Assembly (NCBI GenBank): GCA_016713105.1
Contig: JADJPS010000017.1
Coordinates: forward strand, 124,001 to 188,000
Source of the DNA: Devosia sp.
GTDB lineage: Bacteria > Pseudomonadota > Alphaproteobacteria > Rhizobiales > Devosiaceae
Length of the DNA stretch: 64,000 bases
Direction of reading: 5' to 3'
In this document: positions 1 to 9,031 of the stretch, in pieces
Layout of the letters: each line of letters starts with the position of its first letter
Numbering within the stretch: position 1 is the first letter of the stretch
Notes under the pieces: generated by a model
Database searches by the model: none
Told to the model about the DNA's origin: nothing
Seen by the model: the letters and a program-made list of their open reading frames with translations, nothing else
Position numbers and translations under genes: made by a program

Positions 1-761
1 CGATATTTCTGCAGCTCCGCGGGGGACAGGTAGTAGAGCCTGTCGGGAGGCGTCTCCAGGGCATGCAACCAGACCGCCGGGTCGACCCCGGTCGCGCCGA
101 GGAAGCGGGTGATCACCGCCGTCGTCTTCTGCGCCCCGGACATAGCGTTGCCGATACCGGCAAGGCCGGTCGGCACCTCGCCAGCATTCGCCATGGCATA
201 GATCTGGTGCACACCGATCGCCGCCGCCCGTGATGCCAGCCGCTCCTTGCCGCCGGCCAGTAGCAACGGACAGCTGGAGGCGCACAGTGCCCCGGCGGCA
301 ACGCTGGTATCGTAACCACCGACCTCGATCAGCGCTCCTATCCTGACCGCGTCATCGACGGAGCCGCCGGGGGAATTGAGGGCAATACGCTTGACGTACT
401 CGCCGCGCGCCGCCAGCTCCGCCTCGACGCGGGCGAAGCTGCCGGGGTCGATCGTTCCGGTCAGCGACAGCACGCCACCGGATCCGAGCTCGACCCGCAG
501 CGGCTGGCGCAGCGTGTCCGGATCGGCCGTGACGGCCGGACCGGGCGCCGAGGAGGGATTCGCTGGATCGAAGGCTGGCAGGATCGGCATGTCTGGCAGC
601 GCCGCCTCGATGGCGTTCGCCGCCGCGAGCTCGCGCCAGTCGAGATAGAGCACCGCCACGGTGCCAGCCAGCAGGACGAAGAAGGCCACCGCAACCAGCC
701 GGCCATCGTCGATCGCAGCGAGGCGCTGGAATACGCTGCGGCGCTCCGCCATTGCCTTCAT
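1..761 (-). CDS. Membrane-anchored ClpP-like serine-protease-fold protein (COG3904-like), 3' end cut off by window edge
   Basis: An open frame of 253 codons starts at the ATG at 759-761 and runs off the left edge with no stop. Residues about 21-40 form one membrane segment, followed by a Pro/Ala linker and a soluble domain probably outside the cytoplasm. The domain shows ClpP/SppA hallmarks: an oxyanion-type LNSPGGS motif (about 128-134), a candidate nucleophile serine in CASSC (160-164) and a candidate catalytic His185 in VHQIY. Its start overlaps the stop of the upstream membrane protein by ATGA, so the two are translationally coupled. Family function is poorly known; a role in membrane or periplasmic proteolysis is inference. 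The missing C-terminus prevents checking the third catalytic residue. Confidence 0.8.
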   Translation of the reverse strand, partial: MKAMAERRSVFQRLAAIDDGRLVAVAFFVLLAGTVAVLYLDWRELAAANAIEAALPDMPILPAFDPANPSSAPGPAVTADPDTLRQPLRVELGSGGVLSLTGTIDPGSFARVEAELAARGEYVKRIALNSPGGSVDDAVRIGALIEVGGYDTSVAAGALCASSCPLLLAGGKERLASRAAAIGVHQIYAMANAGEVPTGLAGIGNAMSGAQKTTAVITRFLGATGVDPAVWLHALETPPDRLYYLSPAELQKY

Positions 762-2095
762 CCGCGAGCCGGTCCGTCGCCACGCTTCCGCCCGATATCG
801 AGCGGGGTTACGGTCGCCTCGACCGTCGGTGCGCTGGCCGCCTCGGTGGTCGGTTCGGCGGCGACCGCCGCTTCGGCAGCGTCGATTTCGGCCGGCGTGG
901 GCTCCGGGCCTATCCGCATCTGGCGATAGAGCGCCAGGGCGCGCAGCATCTCGGCGGCGCTCATCGTCTCGGCAACCTCGAGCGAGCCGGTTTCGCGCCG
1001 CATCGCGTCGTTGACGATCATCAGCACCAGGACGAGAACGACCGGCAGCAAGTCGATCGAGATGGCACCGGCCCAGGATGGGACGAAGTCGCTCCAGTAG
1101 CGCAGCACAGCCTCGGCGGCACTGAGCGGCACGAAGCGCCGCGGCTCGACCTTGGGCTCGGCGAGGATTTCATCGGCGGCGGCCGCCAGCGCCGTCGACT
1201 GCGCCGCGACCGAGGCCCGGACATTGTCCATCACCTGATCCTGCCGCACGACGAGACCGGCCGTGCCGCCATCAGCGACAGGTGCGATGAAGCCGAGGGA
1301 CAGGTCCTGGGCGGCGCGCTTGACCGACGGCGCCACGCCGGTCTCCTGCAACGCCGCAATCACTGCGTTGAGTTCCACCACCTCGGCGGCGAACTGATCG
1401 GCACGCGGCGCCACCTCGCCCGGCGCCGAGACCAGCTCGCGCATCTTGGCCAGGTGGGCGGACCCCTGCTCGAACAGCGCCGAGACCTCGTCGCGCGAGC
1501 CGGTGATGGTGCCGCCCAGTTCGTTCATCTGGGCGCTCATCTGGGTGAGCAGTTGCACGACCGAACCCGAGCCGGTGGTGCCGGTGAGGGCGCCCGAGGA
1601 ACGCTCGTCCTCTGCCAGCCGGGCGAACCGGTCGGCGGCACGCTGCACGTCGGGAAGCAGCGACTGGGCCGACAGCGCATTGCCGTGGGCCTTGTCTAGG
1701 TCCGAGACATAGCCCTCGAGGGTGACTGCCAGATGCTGTTCGAGTGCCGCCGAACCGGCGAGGGCGGCGGCATTGAGCCAGCTCGACATGGCGATGATCA
1801 TCAGGCAGCCGAAGCCCATGGTGAGGAACAGCGCCGCCCGCTGGGTGCCCGAGATCACCAGCGGCACGAAGCGCAGCATGAAGCTCCAGAAGGCGTAGAT
1901 CGCTACCGACACCGCGGCCGAGTAAATGATGGCGGCGAAGAACACGAAGGTCGCCGAGCCATCGAGCAGGCCCCGCACGCCCAGATAGGTGTAGACGCCG
2001 GAGGCCAGCGCCAGCACGGCGAGGGAGAAGCGCGTCATCGTCTCGACGCCCTTGAGCGTGTCCCGCAGTCGGGCGGCGTTGTGTTTTCCGAGCAT
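758..2095 (-). CDS. Four-TM membrane protein with large coiled-coil extracytoplasmic domain, unknown function
   Basis: 445 residues. I place the start at the ATG at 2093-2095, which has AGGGAA about 9 bases upstream; the open frame extends further but lacks a better site. Three hydrophobic segments lie at about 23-40, 49-75 and 86-106. A long Ala/Glu/Leu-rich region (about 110-335) with helical, coiled-coil character follows, then a fourth membrane segment near 338-361. An 85-residue cytoplasmic tail rich in Ala, Pro and Glu ends the protein. No recognised enzymatic motif is visible. The layout resembles chemoreceptor-like or scaffold membrane proteins, but there is no MCP signalling signature. 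It is coupled by a 4-base overlap to the ClpP-like gene, suggesting a two-component membrane unit. Confidence 0.75.
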   Translation of the reverse strand: MLGKHNAARLRDTLKGVETMTRFSLAVLALASGVYTYLGVRGLLDGSATFVFFAAIIYSAAVSVAIYAFWSFMLRFVPLVISGTQRAALFLTMGFGCLMIIAMSSWLNAAALAGSAALEQHLAVTLEGYVSDLDKAHGNALSAQSLLPDVQRAADRFARLAEDERSSGALTGTTGSGSVVQLLTQMSAQMNELGGTITGSRDEVSALFEQGSAHLAKMRELVSAPGEVAPRADQFAAEVVELNAVIAALQETGVAPSVKRAAQDLSLGFIAPVADGGTAGLVVRQDQVMDNVRASVAAQSTALAAAADEILAEPKVEPRRFVPLSAAEAVLRYWSDFVPSWAGAISIDLLPVVLVLVLMIVNDAMRRETGSLEVAETMSAAEMLRALALYRQMRIGPEPTPAEIDAAEAAVAAEPTTEAASAPTVEATVTPLDIGRKRGDGPARG

Positions 2096-2159
2096 CGTCG
2101 ATGTTTCCCTGCTTAACCACAGGTTAACAGAAGGATCGCGGCGCAAAAGCGGCAGCGCG

Positions 2160-2777
2160 TCAGCCGAGGCGGCGGAGCAGCCGGCCGACGCGATTCTGCT
2201 TGGCCGGCGGCAGCCCCGGCAGCCGGGCCGCGAGGATGGCGCGGAAGCGTTCGCGCCGCGCCGCATCGATCACCGGGGCGGCGAACTCGGCATACATCGG
2301 GAACTGGTTGGCTGCCGCCGCCTCCAGCCGGCCGAGCAGGATCGGCAGCGCTCGGTCGGCGTGCCCGGCCGCCGCAAGCCGGGCCAGCGTCGACATGGCA
2401 TGGTCCCTGGCGATCACCGAGCCGCGGTCGGCGGCGGCGATCACCGCCGGCAGCGCCGCGAGGATCGTCTCGGGGCGGACCGGCGTGATCGTCGCGACGG
2501 CGTGCATGGCGCCCCAGACCAGCCGGTTGTTGCGCGCCCCGAGCAGCCGGACGAAGGCATCGGCGTGGCCGGCGATCTGCCCGGGGCTGAGCTCGCCCAG
2601 TTCGTAGAGCACCTTGATCGCATCGGAGCGCTCGGCGGCGGTGCCGGCCTCAAGCAGCGCCACCAGTTCGGCGACGGCCTCCGGCCGAGGCTCCGCCGCC
2701 AGCCGCTGCGCCAGCGCGATGTTCGGCTGCTCGTCGTTGCGCCCGAGCGCCGAGGCTAGAAGCCCGGCGACGCTCAC
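2160..2777 (-). CDS. HEAT-repeat-like helical protein
   Basis: 205 residues from a GTG start at 2775-2777 that overlaps the stop of the upstream nucleoside phosphorylase gene (GTGA). The protein is almost entirely amphipathic helices in repeating pairs (for example PRPEAVAELVALLEAG, then SDAIKVLYELGELSPGQ), typical of HEAT/armadillo solenoids that bind protein partners. It has no signal peptide or membrane segment. The overlap implies co-translation with the phosphorylase, but I see nothing that says what it binds. Confidence 0.7.
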   Translation of the reverse strand: MSVAGLLASALGRNDEQPNIALAQRLAAEPRPEAVAELVALLEAGTAAERSDAIKVLYELGELSPGQIAGHADAFVRLLGARNNRLVWGAMHAVATITPVRPETILAALPAVIAAADRGSVIARDHAMSTLARLAAAGHADRALPILLGRLEAAAANQFPMYAEFAAPVIDAARRERFRAILAARLPGLPPAKQNRVGRLLRRLG

Positions 2778-3487
2778 GCGCCGACGGCGACGTCGAGGGC
2801 GAGGGTGGTCATGTCCCGGAGCGAGCTCTGCCGTTCGTCGGCGCTCAGTTCTGCCCTGGTGATCAGGCAGTCGGTCATGGTGCAGATGGCGAGCGCCTTG
2901 CGATCGAACCGGGCGGCGAGCGTGTAGAGCGCGGCAGCCTCCATCTCGACCCCGAGAATGCCGTGCGCCGGCAGCCGGCCGTAACCGGCCAGGCCCGGCT
3001 CGAGATGGTAGAAGACGTCGGAGCTGAGCATGTTGCCGACATGGTAGGCGAGCCCGGCCTTCTCGGCGCGCTCGACGCTGTCGCGCAAGAGACCGAAATC
3101 GGCGAGGGGGGCGAATGCGAAGGGCGCGAAGCCGTCCTTGACGATGCCGGAATCGGTGGAGGCGCCCTGCGCGATGATCAGGTCGCGCACCTTCACCCTG
3201 GCGTTCAGCCCGCCCGCGGTGCCGACGCGGATCAGCTTCTGGACGCCATAGACGTTGATCAGCTCGTGCACGTAGATCGACAGCGAGGGCTGTCCCATGC
3301 CGGTCGCCTGCACCGAGACGGGTCTGCCCTTCCAGGTGCCGGAGAAGCCGAGGCAGTTGCGCACCGCGTTCACCTGGCGCGGGTTGTCGAAGAAGTTCTC
3401 CGCAACCCATTTGGCCCGCAGCGGATCTCCGGGCAGCAGGACGGCTTCGGCATAGTCGCCGGGCTTGGCATGGTTGTGCGGCGTCAT
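2774..3487 (-). CDS. deoD: Purine-nucleoside phosphorylase (DeoD type)
   Basis: 237 residues. Catalyses phosphorolysis of purine (deoxy)nucleosides to base and pentose-1-phosphate in cytoplasmic purine salvage. The start is the ATG at 3485-3487, preceded by AGAGGAAA. Visible family features are the N-terminal HNHAKPGDYAEAVLLPGDP segment with the GDP phosphate-loop region, RVGTAGG near the middle, and GVEMEAAALYTLA, which carries the ribose/base-contacting glutamates. A DCLITR segment follows near the C-terminus. Length matches bacterial hexameric DeoD (about 235-240). It is divergent from argC and coupled to the downstream HEAT protein. Confidence 0.92.
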   Translation of the reverse strand: MTPHNHAKPGDYAEAVLLPGDPLRAKWVAENFFDNPRQVNAVRNCLGFSGTWKGRPVSVQATGMGQPSLSIYVHELINVYGVQKLIRVGTAGGLNARVKVRDLIIAQGASTDSGIVKDGFAPFAFAPLADFGLLRDSVERAEKAGLAYHVGNMLSSDVFYHLEPGLAGYGRLPAHGILGVEMEAAALYTLAARFDRKALAICTMTDCLITRAELSADERQSSLRDMTTLALDVAVGA

Positions 3488-3594
3488 CGCGGTGTTTCCT
3501 CTTGGCTTGATCGGCGCAGTCAAACCCTTTGCAGCGCCCGGCCGCAACCCCTATATGTCGCCGCGCATCGGGTCCCGCATCGGGAGAGACGGAT

Positions 3595-4545
3595 ATGGTC
3601 GCGAAGGTTTTCATCGATGGCGAGGCCGGAACGACCGGGCTGCAGATCCGCGAACGGCTCTCCGGCCGGCGCGACCTCGAGGTGCTCTCGATCGCGCTCG
3701 ACAAGCGCAAGGACATCGATGAGCGCAGGCGCCTCCTGAACGCGGCCGATGTCGCCATCCTCTGCCTGCCGGACGATGCGGCGAAAGAGAGCGTCGCGCT
3801 GGTTGAGAACGAGCGGACGCGGATCATCGATGCTTCGACCGCGCACCGCGTCGCCGAGGGCTGGGTGTACGGCTTTGCCGAGTTGGACCTGCGGCAGTCG
3901 GCACTGATCGCGGCGGCGCGGCGCGTCGCCAATCCCGGCTGCTGGCCGCAGGGCGCCATCGCGACGCTGAGGCCGCTGATCGAGGGCGGCCTGCTGCCGG
4001 CCGACTATCCGGTGAGCGTACACGGCATTTCCGGCTATAGCGGGGGTGGCAAGGCGATGATCGCCGACTACGAGCAGGCGGGCGCGGATGCCAACCCGTT
4101 CATGCCCTACGGCCTCACCTTCAAGCATAAGCACCTGCCGGAACTGCAGCGCTTCGCGCTCTTGACGCATGCGCCGCTGTTCAGCCCGGCGGTGGGCGAT
4201 TTCGCCCAGGGGATGATCACGGTGGTGCCACTGCAATTGTGGACGCTCGACAAGATCCCGACCGGCCGGGACCTTCATGCCGCGATCGCCGACCATTTCG
4301 CCGCGATCCGCGAGGGCTTCGTCACGGTGGCGCCCTTTGCCGAGGAGGAGCGCTCTGCCGAGCTCAACCCCGAGCGCTTCAACAACACCAACACCATGCG
4401 GCTGCATGTCTTTGCCAATGATGCGCGGGCACAGGCGAGCCTCGTCGCCGTCTATGACAACCTGGGCAAGGGGGCCTCGGGCGCGGCGGTGCAGAACCTC
4501 AACCTGATGCTCGGCGTACCGGCCGACACCGGCCTCGCGGCCTGA
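3595..4545 (+). CDS. argC: N-acetyl-gamma-glutamyl-phosphate reductase (type 2)
   Basis: 316 residues, starting at the ATG at 3595-3597 after GGGAGAGACGGAT. It reduces N-acetylglutamyl phosphate to the semialdehyde with NADPH in arginine biosynthesis. The short N-terminal dinucleotide fold (FIDGEAGTTGLQI) and length of about 310 fit the type 2 subfamily. The catalytic cysteine is Cys116 in VANPGCWPQG, and FKHKHLPE carries the conserved histidine. The ending LNLMLGVPADTGL is also characteristic. No other arg genes are adjacent. Confidence 0.93.
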   Translation: MVAKVFIDGEAGTTGLQIRERLSGRRDLEVLSIALDKRKDIDERRRLLNAADVAILCLPDDAAKESVALVENERTRIIDASTAHRVAEGWVYGFAELDLRQSALIAAARRVANPGCWPQGAIATLRPLIEGGLLPADYPVSVHGISGYSGGGKAMIADYEQAGADANPFMPYGLTFKHKHLPELQRFALLTHAPLFSPAVGDFAQGMITVVPLQLWTLDKIPTGRDLHAAIADHFAAIREGFVTVAPFAEEERSAELNPERFNNTNTMRLHVFANDARAQASLVAVYDNLGKGASGAAVQNLNLMLGVPADTGLAA

Positions 4546-4615
4546 GCGCGGCGACGCGCTTGCCTCCGGCGCCGTCCGGCCGCATGATCGGGGCGGTGCA
4601 AACGGAGTTCATCAG

Positions 4616-5119
4616 ATGGCGGACGACGGTTCGGTCGGGGCGGTGCTGGCCTATTGCGACGGCTTTCCGCTCGACCGGTTCAGTCCCGGCGAGGTGCTGC
4701 TCGCCGAGGGGCCGGCGTCCGACCGGATGTTCATCCTCGCCGCCGGCGAAGTCGAGGTGATGCGCGGCGACACGCAGGTCGCCGCCATCGCCATGCCCGG
4801 CGCCATCTTCGGGGAGATCGCGGCCCTGCTTGGCGGCCGCCATACCGCCACCGTGCGCGCCGTCACCGAGGTCACCGCCTTTCGGATCGAGAATGCCCGC
4901 GCGCTGCTGCAAAGCCACCGCGAGATCAGCTTCCATGTCTCCTCGATCCTCGCCCGCCGGCTCACCGACGCCACCACCTATCTCGCCGACTTGAAGCGCC
5001 AGTTCGCCGACCGCTCCGATCACCTGGGCATGGTCGACGAGGTACTCGACGCGCTGGTGCAGCGCCAGCGCCCGGCGGTCACCACCGGCTCCAGCCGCAA
5101 GTCCGACCCGCGGCTGTAG
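4616..5119 (+). CDS. Stand-alone cyclic nucleotide-binding-fold protein (CRP-like beta-barrel, no HTH)
   Basis: 167 residues. The whole protein is one CAP-effector beta-barrel followed by a C-terminal helix; there is no DNA-binding domain. The motif FGEIAALLGGRHTATV aligns with the phosphate-binding cassette, but the position normally held by the phosphate-contacting Arg is His, with an Arg one residue earlier. It is a paralogue of the gene at 62593-63063, sharing the layout and the C-terminal LARRL...TYLxDL helix. It probably senses a small molecule and acts through protein contacts; ligand and partner are unknown. It follows argC with the same orientation. Confidence 0.82.
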   Translation: MADDGSVGAVLAYCDGFPLDRFSPGEVLLAEGPASDRMFILAAGEVEVMRGDTQVAAIAMPGAIFGEIAALLGGRHTATVRAVTEVTAFRIENARALLQSHREISFHVSSILARRLTDATTYLADLKRQFADRSDHLGMVDEVLDALVQRQRPAVTTGSSRKSDPRL

Positions 5120-5275
5120 CTGGGCGCGCCGCAACGGCACGACCACGGCACTTTCCGGAGCCGCGCGGCCCGAGTCTCACCGCCGGGCCTAACTCCGTCC
5201 TGCAACCATCGAGGGCGTCGCGGCGCAGGCCGGGATCCAGGGGGCGGAGCCCCGCCGCAGAGAGCGTGCAAAGAA

Positions 5276-5301
5276 GAGGCCCGGGAACGCTCCCGGGCCT
5301 C
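5276..5301 (-). terminator. Intrinsic terminator after hppA
   Basis: A perfect 11-bp stem (GAGGCCCGGGA / TCCCGGGCCTC) with a 4-base loop. On the minus strand it is followed by TTCTTTGC, and it lies about 80 bases past the hppA stop. The T-tract is short, so termination strength is uncertain. Confidence 0.65.
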
Positions 5302-5383
5302 TGTCGTTTCACTACCGCCCCTGCCCCGCCTCGCCCTTCGACAAGCTCGGGTGAGGGCTCCGGGTGTGGGGGGAGGCCGGGCC

Positions 5384-7537
5384 TCACGCCCCTCCGGCCA
5401 GATGCGCCAGTACCGCGAGCAGCAGCAGCGCGACGATGTTGGTGATCTTGATCATCGGGTTCACCGCCGGGCCGGCGGTGTCCTTGTAGGGGTCGCCGAC
5501 GGTATCGCCGGTGACCGAGGCCTTGTGCGCGTCCGAACCCTTGAAGTGCTTGACGCCGTGGCTGTCGGTGAAGCCGTCCTCGAAGGACTTCTTGGCGTTG
5601 TCCCAGGCGCCGCCGCCGGCGGTCATCGAGATGGCGACGAACAGGCCCGTGACGATGACGCCCATCAGCATGGCGCCGAGCGCCGAGAAGCCTGCGGCCG
5701 CGCCGGCGATCCAGTAGATCACGACGAAGATCAGGACCGGCGAAAGGACAGGCAGCAACGACGGGACGATCATCTCCTTGATTGCGGCCTTGGTCAGCAT
5801 GTCCACGGCCCGGGCATAATCGGGCTTGGACGTGCCGGCCATGATGCCCGGATCGGCCTTGAACTGGCGTCGGACTTCCACCACCACCGACTGCGCCGCG
5901 CGGCCGACGGCAGTCATCGACATGCCACCGAAGAGGAACGGCAGGAGGCCACCAAAGAGCAGGCCGACCACGACATAGGGATCGGCGAGCGAGAAGGTGA
6001 GTGGCCCCAGGCCGGCAAAGAACGAGCCCTCCGGCGCGTTGGCGGAGAAGAACTGCAGGTCCTGGGTGTAGGCGGCGAACAGAACCAGGGCCCCGAGGCC
6101 AGCCGAACCAATGGCATAGCCCTTGGTGACGGCCTTGGTGGTGTTGCCGACGGCGTCGAGCGCGTCGGTGTTCTGGCGCACTTCCTTGGGCAGGCCCGCC
6201 ATTTCGGCAATGCCGCCGGCATTGTCGGTGACCGGGCCGAAGGCGTCGAGCGCGACGATCATGCCGGCCAGCGCCAGCATGGTGGTGACGGCGAAGGCGA
6301 TGCCGAACAGGCCGGCGAGATTGTAGGTGACGATGATGCCGACGATGATCACCAGCGCCGGCAGGGCGGTCGATTCCAGCGACACCGCGAGGCCCTGGAT
6401 GACGTTGGTGCCGTGCCCGGTGACCGAGGCTTCGGCAATCGAGTTGACAGGGCGCTTGCCGGTGCCGGTGTAGTATTCGGTAATGACGATGATCAGACCC
6501 GTGATGACGAGGCCGGCGACGCCGCAGAAGAACAGGCTCCACGGGGTGAAGGCCTTGCCGCCCTCGATGCCGAGCGCGGCGTTCATGTCGCCGAAGGTGA
6601 GCCAGAGCGTCGGCAAGAGCGCGACGAGCGAGAGGACGCCGGTGGCGATGAGGCCCTTGTACAGGGCGTTCATGATGTTGTTGTCGGCACCGAGTTTGAC
6701 GAAATAGGTGCCGACGATCGAGGTGACGACGCAGGCGCCGCCGATGGCAAGCGGCAGCACCATGCCGGCGAGCTTGAAGGCATCGGGCAGAACGATGGCG
6801 GCGAGCACCATGGTGGCGACAGCGGTCACCACATAGGTCTCGAACAGGTCGGCAGCCATGCCGGCGCAGTCGCCGACATTGTCGCCGACGTTGTCAGCGA
6901 TGGTTGCCGGGTTGCGCGGATCGTCCTCCGGAATGCCCGCCTCGACCTTGCCCACCATGTCGCCACCGACGTCGGCGCCCTTGGTGAAGATGCCGCCGCC
7001 CAGACGGGCGAAGATCGAGATCAGCGAGGCGCCGAAGCTCAGCGCCACCAGCGCGTCGATCACGGTGCGGCTGGTGGGGGCAAAGCCCATGCCAGTCAGC
7101 ACCATGAAGTAGAGGGTGACGCCGAGCAAGCCGAGGCCGGCGACCAGCAGGCCGGTGATGGCGCCGGCCTTGAAGGCGAGGTCGAGACCGCCGGCCAGCG
7201 ATTTGGTCGCCGCCTGGGCGACGCGCACATTGGCGCGGACCGAGACGTTCATGCCGATGAAGCCGGCAGCGCCCGAGAGCACGGCGCCGATCAGGAAGCC
7301 GATCGCGGCGTAGGTGCCGAGCAGGAAGAAGGCGAGGATCAGGATGACCACACCGACGATGCCGATGGTGGTGTACTGGCGGCGGAGGTAGGCGGAGGCG
7401 CCCTCACGCACGGCGGCGGAAATTTCCTGCATGCGGGCGGAACCCGCATCGGCGGCCATCAGGCCTTGCGTCGTGACGACGCCGTAAACGATCGAGAGTG
7501 CCCCGCACACCACGATCGCCCAAAGCAAAAGAGTCAT
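5384..7537 (-). CDS. hppA: Membrane-bound proton-translocating pyrophosphatase, K+-independent type
   Basis: 717 residues and about 15-16 membrane spans. Hydrolyses pyrophosphate to pump H+ across the membrane. The catalytic signature GGGIFTKGADVGGDMVGKVE and the aspartate-rich DNVGDNVGDCAGMAADLFETY are intact. A second acidic cluster, including TDNAGGIAEMAGLP, is also present. The segment GNTTKAVTKGYAIGSAG has Lys at the position that is Ala in K+-dependent enzymes, so this is predicted to be K+-independent and H+-pumping. Length matches alphaproteobacterial homologues. It is monocistronic, with a terminator at 5276-5301. Confidence 0.96.
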   Translation of the reverse strand: MTLLLWAIVVCGALSIVYGVVTTQGLMAADAGSARMQEISAAVREGASAYLRRQYTTIGIVGVVILILAFFLLGTYAAIGFLIGAVLSGAAGFIGMNVSVRANVRVAQAATKSLAGGLDLAFKAGAITGLLVAGLGLLGVTLYFMVLTGMGFAPTSRTVIDALVALSFGASLISIFARLGGGIFTKGADVGGDMVGKVEAGIPEDDPRNPATIADNVGDNVGDCAGMAADLFETYVVTAVATMVLAAIVLPDAFKLAGMVLPLAIGGACVVTSIVGTYFVKLGADNNIMNALYKGLIATGVLSLVALLPTLWLTFGDMNAALGIEGGKAFTPWSLFFCGVAGLVITGLIIVITEYYTGTGKRPVNSIAEASVTGHGTNVIQGLAVSLESTALPALVIIVGIIVTYNLAGLFGIAFAVTTMLALAGMIVALDAFGPVTDNAGGIAEMAGLPKEVRQNTDALDAVGNTTKAVTKGYAIGSAGLGALVLFAAYTQDLQFFSANAPEGSFFAGLGPLTFSLADPYVVVGLLFGGLLPFLFGGMSMTAVGRAAQSVVVEVRRQFKADPGIMAGTSKPDYARAVDMLTKAAIKEMIVPSLLPVLSPVLIFVVIYWIAGAAAGFSALGAMLMGVIVTGLFVAISMTAGGGAWDNAKKSFEDGFTDSHGVKHFKGSDAHKASVTGDTVGDPYKDTAGPAVNPMIKITNIVALLLLAVLAHLAGGA

Positions 7538-7687
7538 AGAATTGTTCCTCGATGTGGATCCCCGAGGCAGGCTCCGTAAGTGTGGGCACGCCGGCCCGCG
7601 CCGCGCCCGTCCTCCGCCCCCGAAGATGGTTCTAGGCTTGTGCCAAATCGGGGCGTGCAGTGCAACGGCTTTGCGACGCTGTGCGCC

Positions 7688-8011
7688 CTATCCCCCGGCC
7701 CCGGGATCGAGGGGCGCGAGACGCTTCCGGATCGCCTCGCTGTCGCCCTGGACGCGAACCGTCTTCAGCCGCGAGGTCTCACCGGAGGTCAGCGCGATGG
7801 CCGTGCGCGGCACGCCGAGCAGAGCCGCCAGCAGTTCGGCCACCGCGGCATTCGCCCGGCCGCGATCGGGTACCGCCCTCACCCTTACCCGCAGCACCTC
7901 GGTGCCGTCGTCCCGGCGCTCCACCCCGTCGATCCGGTCGACGCCGGCGTTGGGCGTGACGCGCAGGTTCAGCAACAGCGCGCCGTCGCGATCGAGGCGC
8001 CAGGCCGGCAC
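7688..8011 (-). CDS. DUF167 / YggU-family protein
   Basis: 107 residues from a GTG at 8009-8011, nine bases after the yggT stop; no strong ribosome site is visible, so coupling to yggT is likely. The fold signature NLRVTPNAGVDRIDG, then VRAVPDRGRANAAVAELLA, and the end LTSGETSRLKTVRVQG, match the DUF167 family. Molecular function is unknown. The pairing with yggT is conserved across many bacteria. Confidence 0.85.
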   Translation of the reverse strand: MPAWRLDRDGALLLNLRVTPNAGVDRIDGVERRDDGTEVLRVRVRAVPDRGRANAAVAELLAALLGVPRTAIALTSGETSRLKTVRVQGDSEAIRKRLAPLDPGAGG

Positions 8012-8019
8012 GGCCCAGC

Positions 8020-8313
8020 CTAGAGGAAGCGGCCCGCGGCAGCCGAGGCAATGAGGTTCTGCAGAAAGAAGATGATGACGAACACGATCAATGGCGACAA
8101 GTCGAGTCCGCCGACGTTGGGCACGATGCGGCGGATCGGCTTGAGGATCGGCTCGGTGATCTGGTTGAGGACCCGCCAGACCGTGGCGACGAACTGGTTG
8201 CGGGTATTGATCACGTTGAAGCTGATGAGCCAGCTCATGATGATCATGATCAGGAAGATCCACCACACGATGCCGAGGATGAAGCTCAGCGTCTGCAGAA
8301 TGGCAAAGGTCAT
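8020..8313 (-). CDS. YggT-family integral membrane protein
   Basis: 97 residues with two hydrophobic spans (about 8-30 and 70-90) separated by the conserved segment ITEPILKPIRRIVPNVGGLDLSP, diagnostic of the YggT family. Members are linked to osmotic or potassium homeostasis and cell-envelope organisation, without a defined biochemical role. The start ATG is preceded by GAGGGCC. It forms a two-gene unit with the DUF167 gene. Confidence 0.88.
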   Translation of the reverse strand: MTFAILQTLSFILGIVWWIFLIMIIMSWLISFNVINTRNQFVATVWRVLNQITEPILKPIRRIVPNVGGLDLSPLIVFVIIFFLQNLIASAAAGRFL

Positions 8314-8393
8314 AGACAGGCCCTCAGGTTCGCCAGACTATTTAGGAGGGGCCGGGCGTCACGGCAAGCGCTTGGAGCATTTATCCTTTGCGC

Positions 8394-9005
8394 CTATCGC
8401 TCGGCCCGCCGGCTCGGGCGCCAGGTGGCGAGGCGGTAGGCATAGAGCGCCAGCACGGCCAGCAACACGACGAGGGTCAGCGGGTCGAGCCAGGATTCGA
8501 CCAGTTCGTAGTGTTCGGCGAGAATGAAGCCGGCGCCGGCAAGTAGCGTGTTCCAGGCCAGGATGCCGACCAGCGAGGCGCCGAAGAACAGAGCGACCGG
8601 CATCCTGGCGAGGCCGGCAGGCACCGAGATCAGCGTGCGGATGATCGGGAACAGCCGCCCGAACAGCACGATCCAGGGTCCGAAGCGGTGGAAGATGCCG
8701 GTCGCGAGGTCGATCTCGTCGGCATTGAGGGTGAACCAGCGCCCGTACCGGTCGGCCAGCGCACGGACCCGCCCCAGCCCGAACCACCTGCCCGCAAGGT
8801 ACCAGGGCACCATTCCGGCGACCGAGCCGAGCGACGCGGCAAGGATCACGCCCGCAAAGCTGAGCTTGCCCTGCGCGGCGGAGAAGCCGGCAAAGGGGAT
8901 GATCAGCTCGGACGGGATCGGCGGGAACACCGCTTCGAGCAGCATCAGGAGGAAGATGCCGAGGTAGCCCGATGCCGTGATGGTCTCGATGATCCAGGTG
9001 GCCAT
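8394..9005 (-). CDS. DedA-family membrane protein
   Basis: 203 residues from the ATG at 9003-9005, which has AAGGAG upstream. Features are the N-terminal reentrant region FPPIPSELIIPFAGF and SLGSVAGMVPWYLAGRWFG, then FGRLFPIIRTLISVPAGLARMP with the conserved arginine and proline, and a final membrane helix. These match DedA (SNARE-associated/VTT domain) proteins, which are linked to undecaprenyl-phosphate recycling and membrane homeostasis. Specific substrate is unproven here. A long inverted repeat lies directly upstream. Confidence 0.9.
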   Translation of the reverse strand: MATWIIETITASGYLGIFLLMLLEAVFPPIPSELIIPFAGFSAAQGKLSFAGVILAASLGSVAGMVPWYLAGRWFGLGRVRALADRYGRWFTLNADEIDLATGIFHRFGPWIVLFGRLFPIIRTLISVPAGLARMPVALFFGASLVGILAWNTLLAGAGFILAEHYELVESWLDPLTLVVLLAVLALYAYRLATWRPSRRAER

Positions 9006-9031
9006 GCCCGCTCCTTGCACGATGTCATTCC

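Noticed and set aside
2160..3959. 599-residue fusion of the nucleoside phosphorylase region with the HEAT protein
   Set aside because: Only the last 205 codons look like real protein; the upstream portion is the wrong frame of deoD and argC.
5351..7579. 742-codon plus-strand frame
   Set aside because: Antisense of hppA; its composition (Asp/His/Arg-rich with no fold pattern) is what the complement of a G+C-rich gene gives.
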